Source: Phycisphaerales bacterium
Lineage (GTDB): Bacteria; Planctomycetota; Phycisphaerae; UBA1845; UTPLA1
Direction: 5' to 3'
DNA: 64,000 bases
Assembly: GCA_022360095.1 (NCBI GenBank)
Contig: JAKSDK010001621.1
Location: 117,205-181,204 of the forward strand
Shown one piece after another: positions 59,082 to 64,000 of this stretch (position 1 is its first letter; the number at the start of each line of letters is the position of its first letter). The notes below the pieces were generated by a model, which saw nothing but the letters and a program-made list of their open reading frames with translations, did not search any database and was not told the DNA's origin. The position numbers and the translations under genes were made by a program.

Positions 59082-59578
59082 CCTTCCGCAGCAGCTTTCC
59101 TTTTCGATGATTCGCTCAGCGACAGTTGCAGATACCTGACGCCCGATAGGGGATTGTCATAGTAAGCCTCGGTTTCTTCAAAACCGAGGGACTCATAAAG
59201 CGTCACGGCCGCCTTCATGGACGGTAGCGTGTCCAACCGCATTTGTCGGTAGCCGATCAGTTTCGCTTTTTCAATGATTGACTTGGTCAGCGCGATGCCG
59301 ATGCGCTTTCCTTGAAAGGCGGGTCGAACGTAAAGGCGTTTCATCTCACAGATTCCGTGATCCATGGGGCGCAGGGCGACACATCCTGCGGGTTGATCAT
59401 TTTCACGGGCCAGGAGAAGGAAGCCTTTCGGTCGTGCATAGCAGCCGGGCAATGAGGCGAGTTCCTGTTCGAAGTTTTGAAAGCAAAGGTCAATTCCGAG
59501 GCCATCGGCGTATTCGACGAACAGCCGGCGGATCTCTTTAAGGTCTGAGTCGGTTTGTGCTTCGGATAACTCGATCAT
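59078..59578 (-). CDS. GNAT-family N-acetyltransferase inside the suf operon
   Basis: 166 residues from ATG 59578, chosen because GAGGTGGAG precedes it and a longer start has no GNAT homology. The fold is standard: LKEIRRLFVEYADGLGIDL, then AGCVALRP, CEMKRLYVRPAFQGKRIGIAL (acetyl-CoA loop, RxxGxG-like) and MRLDTLPSMKAAVTLYESLGFEET. The substrate is unknown. It sits between sufU and sufT, 33 bases after sufU and overlapping sufT, so it is co-transcribed with the iron-sulfur genes. A link to Fe-S assembly is inferred only from place. Confidence 0.88.
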   Translation of the reverse strand: MIELSEAQTDSDLKEIRRLFVEYADGLGIDLCFQNFEQELASLPGCYARPKGFLLLARENDQPAGCVALRPMDHGICEMKRLYVRPAFQGKRIGIALTKSIIEKAKLIGYRQMRLDTLPSMKAAVTLYESLGFEETEAYYDNPLSGVRYLQLSLSESSKRKAAAEG

Positions 59579-59610
59579 GACTGCTCCACCTCGGAAAAGG
59601 TGGACACGCA

Positions 59611-60066
59611 TTATTCTGTCGACACGATGTCGTCCACGTCTCCCTCCAATGCAGCGTTGACGGTGTGCCACGCCAGTGTTGCACACTTGACCCGAGCCGG
59701 ATATTGGCAAACGCCGGAGAACACTTCCAGCTTACCCAACTCCGGGCCGTTCTGAATTTCGCAGGGTTCACCCGTGATGAGGCTATGAAACTTGGCAAAG
59801 AGCGCCTTGGCCTCGTCCAGAGTTTTGCCCTTCAGGCTCTGCGTCATCATCGACGCCGAGGCCGTCGAGATCGCACAGCCGGAACCCTCGAACGTGACTT
59901 CCTTCACCAGATCATCTTCGAGATCGATAAAGACCGTGATCTTGTCGCCGCACAAGGGGTTGTAACCGTCCGCACGACGGTCGGCATCCTCCAGACGGCG
60001 GCGGTTACGCGGGCTCTTGTTGTGATCGAGGATTTGCGCCTCATACAGCTCGTTCAGATCGGTCAT
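59611..60066 (-). CDS. sufU: SufU iron-sulfur scaffold / sulfur-transfer protein
   Basis: 151 residues. Zinc/sulfur ligands are all present: C39 and D41 in NPLCGD, C64 in GSGCAIS, C128 in RVKCATLAWH. The extra 18-20-residue insert that separates SufU from IscU is present (LITGEPCEIQNGPELGKL region). SufU takes sulfur from SufS by zinc-ligand exchange and passes it to SufBCD. The start ATG overlaps the SufS stop by one base. Gene order sufS-sufU matches Gram-positive and several other SufU-type operons rather than the SufE type of enterobacteria. Confidence 0.95.
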   Translation of the reverse strand: MTDLNELYEAQILDHNKSPRNRRRLEDADRRADGYNPLCGDKITVFIDLEDDLVKEVTFEGSGCAISTASASMMTQSLKGKTLDEAKALFAKFHSLITGEPCEIQNGPELGKLEVFSGVCQYPARVKCATLAWHTVNAALEGDVDDIVSTE

Positions 60067-61331
60067 CAGGCGAACACCTCGGTCACTTTATGAAGTCCCG
60101 CAACGAGGGCGTCGATCTCTTCCTTCGTATTGTAGAAGGCCAGTGAGGCGCGGGTCGTGGCCGGAATGTCGAAATGGTCCATCACCGGTTGGGCGCAGTG
60201 ATGGCCCGTGCGGACGGCAATGCCTTCCTGATTCAGGATTGTCCCCATGTCGTGGGGATGAATGTCCCCGAAGACGAAGGAAAGGACCGCAGCTTTCTCC
60301 CGCGCCGTGCCGATCAAGCGGAGTTGCGGAATGGATGAGAGCGCTTCGGTCGCATAGCCGAGTAGTTCGTGTTCGTAGGCGGCGATGTTGTCGAGGCCGA
60401 GATCGTTCACATAATCAACGGCCGCACCAAGCCCGATTGCGCCGGCGATGTTCGGTGTGCCTGCTTCGAATTTGAAAGGGACGTCGTTGTAGGTGATCTT
60501 GTCAAAGTGTACGGACTTAATCATTTCGCCGCCGCCTTGATACGGAGGCATCTGATTCAGAAAGTCATATTTGCCGTACAGGACTCCGACGCCGGTCGGA
60601 CCGAAGAGCTTATGGCTTGAAATAGCGTAGAAGTCGCAGTCGAGCTCCCGAACGTCGATCTTCAAGTGCGGTGCCGCTTGGGCGCCGTCGAGAAGGACCG
60701 GTATGTCATGCTGATGGGCGGCCTCAATGATATCGCGGACCGGGTTGATCGTGCCGAGAGCGTTGGACACGTGGCCGATGGCCACCATGGCGGTTCGCGG
60801 GCTCAGCAGGTTTTTGTAGTCGTCCAGTAGAAGTTCGCCTTGGTCATTGATCGGCGCGACGAGGAGCTTGGCTCCGGTTTGCTTACACAGGAGGTCCCAC
60901 GGAACGATATTGGAGTGGTGTTCCATCTCCGAGATCACGATTTCGTTGTGGCCGGCCTCGATTCTCTGGCGACCGAACGTTTGGGCGACGAGATTGACCG
61001 CCTCAGTCGCACTTCGCACGAACACGATCTCTTCAGAACGCCCCGCCCCGATGAAACGCTGCACCTTCGCCCGGGCCCGTTCGTAGGCGTCGGTTGCGCG
61101 GACGCTCAGCTCGTGAACGCCTCGGTGGATGTTGGCGTTATCGGTTTCATAGTAGCGCTGAATCGTATCGATCACGCACTGCGGCTTCTGGCCGGTGGCC
61201 GCGTTGTCCAGATAGACCAGCGGCCGGCCGTTTACTGTTTGATGCAGGATTGGAAAATCCCGCCGTACTCGCTCAATCTCAAGTCTCGCGCCGCTTGTCT
61301 GCGGATCGGACGATTTTACTGAAGTCGTCAT
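60066..61331 (-). CDS. sufS: SufS cysteine desulfurase
   Basis: 421 residues. PLP enzyme of the group II desulfurases: VYLDNAATGQKP near the N-terminus, the PLP-lysine in AISSHKLFGPTGVGVLYGK, and the catalytic Cys in VRTGHHCAQPVM. It releases sulfur from cysteine as a persulfide for SufU. The chosen ATG 61331 lies inside the end of sufD, an overlap of about 53 bases; a shorter start would cut the conserved ERVRRDFPIL beginning, so the overlap seems real. A longer frame to 61409 would overlap still more and adds nothing conserved. Confidence 0.96.
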   Translation of the reverse strand: MTTSVKSSDPQTSGARLEIERVRRDFPILHQTVNGRPLVYLDNAATGQKPQCVIDTIQRYYETDNANIHRGVHELSVRATDAYERARAKVQRFIGAGRSEEIVFVRSATEAVNLVAQTFGRQRIEAGHNEIVISEMEHHSNIVPWDLLCKQTGAKLLVAPINDQGELLLDDYKNLLSPRTAMVAIGHVSNALGTINPVRDIIEAAHQHDIPVLLDGAQAAPHLKIDVRELDCDFYAISSHKLFGPTGVGVLYGKYDFLNQMPPYQGGGEMIKSVHFDKITYNDVPFKFEAGTPNIAGAIGLGAAVDYVNDLGLDNIAAYEHELLGYATEALSSIPQLRLIGTAREKAAVLSFVFGDIHPHDMGTILNQEGIAVRTGHHCAQPVMDHFDIPATTRASLAFYNTKEEIDALVAGLHKVTEVFA

Positions 61332-62676
61332 CGTATTCGAACGGCCTCCCGAACCGAAGAGATTGCCCGTGGGGCAACCGGGTGGAAAGTAAATCCAAAA
61401 GTCGTTCACGCAGGGGCTCGATGCGAACCTGCCCCAGGCTCTCGCCTGCGAAAGCGTAGGTCAACAGGCTCCGCGCGGCCTCTTCACGGATACCGCGTGA
61501 TCGTAAGTAGAAGATCGCGTCTTCGTCAATTTGGCCGATCGTCGCCCCGTGTGTGCACTTGACGTCGTCAGCCAGGATTTCGAGCTGAGGTTTGGTGTCG
61601 ACCAGAGCGTCCGGCGACAGCAGAAGATTCATGTTGGACTGCTTCGCATCCGTCTTCTGCGCATCTTCGCGGACGATGATGCGACCCGTGAAGACGCCTC
61701 GAGACTGATCGCTGAGGATGCCTTTGTAGTATTCCCAACTGTTGCAGTGCGGCTTCGCGTGATCGACGCGGAGATGATGGTCCGCGTGTTGCGAACCGCG
61801 TAACACATACAGTCCGTTGAGCATGCAGTTGCAGCCCTCGCCGTCCAACACGGTGTTGACGTCGTTGCGGATCAGGCCGCCGGAGTAGGTCACCGTATGT
61901 GAAGAAACGTTGCTGTCACGCTCCTGATAAATCTGTCGCGTCGTGACGTGGTACGCGTCGTCGCTTTCCTGCTCGACCTTGTAATGGTCGATTACGGCGT
62001 TTTCGCCGGCGACGAATTCGGTCACCGTGTTCGTAAAGTACTTGCCGCTGTCGAGTCCGGCATAGCTTTCGATGACGGACACCTGACTGTTGGCTTCGCA
62101 CACGATAAGATTGCGCGGGTGCGAGATGATGGCCCGGCCGTTCGCCGACGATACAAACAACAGGTGAATCGGTGTTCGAACGATCACGCCGCGCGGGACA
62201 AAGACAAACGTACCGTCTTGCATGAATGCCGTATTCAACGCTGTGAAGGCCTGGTTTTCATAATCGGCATACTTGGCCAGATGAGTTTCAACGAGCGTTT
62301 GTTCAGTTTGCATCGCGTCCGCCAGACTGCAAACTTTCACGCCATCGGGCAGCGCCGCCGCGGATGAAAGTTCCGCAGAATAACGACCGTTGACGAATAC
62401 CAGCCGACAGAAAGTTGCGTCAAGAAGGTAATCGCCGATGTCCTCATTGGTCACGCGCGTCTCGACCGTCCCGGCCTGCTCGAATGCCGTTTTCGCAATC
62501 GGGGCGACATTGGTGTATTTCCATTCCTCGTCACGCGTTGTGGGGAACCCCAAGGCCAGGAAACGATCGATCGCGGCCTGGCGTCTCGGCAGCAGCCACG
62601 ACGGTGTATTCTCGGCCTCTTTCAACTGCTGGAACTCTGATTGGTAGATGTCCCGGCTTTCTTTCACATCAAGCAT
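61279..62676 (-). CDS. sufD: SufD, Fe-S assembly complex subunit
   Basis: 465 residues. SufB/SufD-type beta-helix: EWKYTNVAPIAK near the start, then FVFVPRGVIVRTPIHLLF, VIESYAGLDSG, NVSSHTVTYSGGLIRNDVNTVLDGEGC, and near the end CTHGATIGQIDEDAIFYLRSRGI, the conserved region that holds the Cys and His used at the SufB-SufD interface. It forms SufBC2D with SufB and SufC. ATG 62676 is chosen since AAGGAAGGTG lies 8 bases upstream. It starts 18 bases after the sufC stop. Confidence 0.95.
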   Translation of the reverse strand: MLDVKESRDIYQSEFQQLKEAENTPSWLLPRRQAAIDRFLALGFPTTRDEEWKYTNVAPIAKTAFEQAGTVETRVTNEDIGDYLLDATFCRLVFVNGRYSAELSSAAALPDGVKVCSLADAMQTEQTLVETHLAKYADYENQAFTALNTAFMQDGTFVFVPRGVIVRTPIHLLFVSSANGRAIISHPRNLIVCEANSQVSVIESYAGLDSGKYFTNTVTEFVAGENAVIDHYKVEQESDDAYHVTTRQIYQERDSNVSSHTVTYSGGLIRNDVNTVLDGEGCNCMLNGLYVLRGSQHADHHLRVDHAKPHCNSWEYYKGILSDQSRGVFTGRIIVREDAQKTDAKQSNMNLLLSPDALVDTKPQLEILADDVKCTHGATIGQIDEDAIFYLRSRGIREEAARSLLTYAFAGESLGQVRIEPLRERLLDLLSTRLPHGQSLRFGRPFEYDDDFSKIVRSADKRRET

Positions 62677-62693
62677 CGCAGAACACCTTCCTT

Positions 62694-63464
62694 TCAAACA
62701 CCCACCGGCTGTGATGCCGGCGGAGCCTTCTCAAGCCACGCATAGCCCTTCTCTTCCAGTTCAAGGGCCAGTTCCTTACCGCCGGATCGGACAATCCGGC
62801 CGTCGATCAGCACGTGAACCTTATCAGGAACGATGTAGTTGAGGAGGCGTTGATAGTGCGTGACGACGATGAACGCGCGGTTCGGATCTCGCAGTTTATT
62901 GATGCCGTCCGAAACGATCTTGAGCGCATCGATGTCCAGACCGGAGTCCGTCTCGTCCATGACGCAAAGCGACGGCTCCAGAACGGCCATCTGAAAAACT
63001 TCGTTGCGTTTCTTTTCGCCGCCGGAGAAACCCTCGTTGATGGCGCGATTCAGCAGCTTCTCGTCCAAATCGACGAGTTTGACTTTCTCTTTCACCAGGT
63101 TGAGAAAATCCATGGCGTCCAATTCGTCCTGACCTCTGTGTTTGCGGATCGCATTCAGCGCGGCCTTCAGAAAATAACTCGTGCTGACGCCGGGGATCTC
63201 GACGGGATACTGAAACGCCATGAAGATGCCTTCCAGGGCCCGTTCGTCCGGTTCGGTGTCCAGGAGGTTTTTCCCTTTGTAGATCGCCTCACCGTCCGTG
63301 ACCTCATACGTGTCACGGCCTGCAAGGACTTGGGCCAAGGTGCTTTTGCCCGAGCCGTTGGGGCCCATGATCGAATGAACCTCACCCGCCTTGACGGTGA
63401 GGTTGATGCCTTTGAGAACCTCGTGGTCCTCGACGTTTGCGTGCAAATTCTTGATCTCAAGCAT
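62694..63464 (-). CDS. sufC: SufC, ATPase of the SUF complex
   Basis: 256 residues. ABC-type ATPase with Walker A GPNGSGKST (34-42), a Q-loop region (GIFMAFQYPVEIPG), signature FSGGEKKRNEV, and Walker B followed by LCVMDETDSGLDIDAL. SufC powers SufB-SufD changes during cluster building. It is a soluble member, not a transporter. It is followed closely by sufD and preceded by sufB with about 56 bases between. The start ATG 63464 matches other SufC proteins. Confidence 0.97.
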   Translation of the reverse strand: MLEIKNLHANVEDHEVLKGINLTVKAGEVHSIMGPNGSGKSTLAQVLAGRDTYEVTDGEAIYKGKNLLDTEPDERALEGIFMAFQYPVEIPGVSTSYFLKAALNAIRKHRGQDELDAMDFLNLVKEKVKLVDLDEKLLNRAINEGFSGGEKKRNEVFQMAVLEPSLCVMDETDSGLDIDALKIVSDGINKLRDPNRAFIVVTHYQRLLNYIVPDKVHVLIDGRIVRSGGKELALELEEKGYAWLEKAPPASQPVGV

Positions 63465-63520
63465 GTGTAATCCTCATGTTGTGGACCGCCGGGACGGCTG
63501 TCCCGGGGCTTTTCGCATGT

Positions 63521-64000
63521 TTATCCGACGCTTCCTTCCAGACTGACTTCCAACAGTTTTTGCGCCTCGACGGCAAATTCCATCGGCAGTTCTCGGAAGA
63601 CTTCGCGGCAGAAGCCGTTGACGATCATGCCGACGGCATCTTCCGTCGAAATGCCGCGTTGGTTGCAATAAAACAACTGGTCCTCACCGATCTTCGAAGT
63701 CGTGGCCTCGTGCTCCATCTGAGCAGTGCTGTTCTTGACTTCAATGTAGGGGAATGTGTGCGCGCCGCATTGATCGCCAATGAGCATGGAGTCGCACTGA
63801 GTAAAATTGCGTGCATTGGTCGCGCCTTTGAGCACTTGAACGCCGCCTCGATAGGTATTTTGTCCGCGCAGTGCTGAAATACCTTTGGAGATGATGGTGC
63901 TTTTGGTGTTTTTGCCAATGTGAATCATTTTGGTGCCCGTATCGGCCTGCTGGCGCATGTTGGTGAGGGCGACCGAGTAGAATTCGCCGACGGAATTGTC
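63521..64000 (-). CDS. sufB: SufB, Fe-S assembly scaffold (5' partial)
   Basis: The frame is open to the right edge; 159 C-terminal residues are seen, starting DNSVGEFYSVALTNMRQQAD. Typical SufB end: GTKMIHIGKNTKSTIISKGISA, NFTQCDSMLIGDQCGAHTFPYIEV, HEATTSKIGEDQLFYCNQRGIS and the closing VFRELPMEFAVEAQKLLEVSLEG. Full SufB has about 470 residues, so two thirds lie outside the window. SufB is the cluster-building scaffold, and here it is the most upstream visible gene of the operon. Confidence 0.95.
   Translation of the reverse strand, partial: DNSVGEFYSVALTNMRQQADTGTKMIHIGKNTKSTIISKGISALRGQNTYRGGVQVLKGATNARNFTQCDSMLIGDQCGAHTFPYIEVKNSTAQMEHEATTSKIGEDQLFYCNQRGISTEDAVGMIVNGFCREVFRELPMEFAVEAQKLLEVSLEGSVG

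Overview
The window reads as part of a Planctomycetota chromosome, most like a Phycisphaerae-type lineage. This is inferred from the mix of families: a GspL-like PilM/PilN fusion, an exported protein ending in dockerin-like EF-hands, a very large exported TPR/PQQ-propeller protein, and many lipoproteins and signal-peptide proteins of unknown role. No rRNA, tRNA, CRISPR array, insertion sequence or phage gene was seen. Coding density is high, and no stretch longer than 300 bases lacks a gene.

Bases 1-20472 (+) form one tightly overlapping type II secretion / type IV pilus-like operon: the end of a Gly-rich protein, minor pseudopilins GspJ and GspK, a PilM/GspL-like protein, a GspM/PilO-like protein, a giant secretin of about 4,300 residues, a small lipoprotein and a small membrane protein. 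A VKOR-DsbA fusion that makes disulfides follows at 20566. The secretin is the standout. By eye it has about 38 copies of the ring-forming N-domain, where ordinary GspD has three or four, then one normal C-terminal secretin domain. At 14040 it contains a second ribosome binding site, start codon and signal peptide, so it may be two genes fused in frame or one gene with an internal start.

Bases 21897-34665 are accessory: an alkaline-phosphatase-superfamily enzyme, a GT-C-like membrane protein, a half-length hydantoinase-A-like protein, an exported PEP/pyruvate-binding-domain protein with dockerin-like tail, a TetR regulator with a clear promoter and overlapping operator, an exported triple AHSA1 protein, a DUF1579 protein, a VOC protein and a sugar-phosphate-isomerase-like protein. 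Bases 34777-40769 carry maintenance genes: Lon with a histone-like lysine tail, a C45-type Ntn hydrolase, RecA, and an XRE-S24 regulator immediately upstream of recA that may be the local SOS repressor.

Bases 40911-57086 are again lineage-specific: a degenerate Trk/Ktr transporter, a C39-like lipoprotein, a spermidine-synthase-like membrane protein with TPRs, another lipoprotein, a hotdog thioesterase with an enoyl-CoA hydratase, a LolA-fold protein, a DUF192 lipoprotein, a zinc-ribbon membrane protein, an HxlR regulator, a metallo-beta-lactamase-fold hydrolase and the TPR/PQQ giant. The end (57087-64000, all -) holds a ketopantoate-reductase-like gene, a low-GC orphan, and a SufU-type iron-sulfur operon read from the right edge: sufB (cut by the window), sufC, sufD, sufS, sufU, a GNAT acetyltransferase and sufT.
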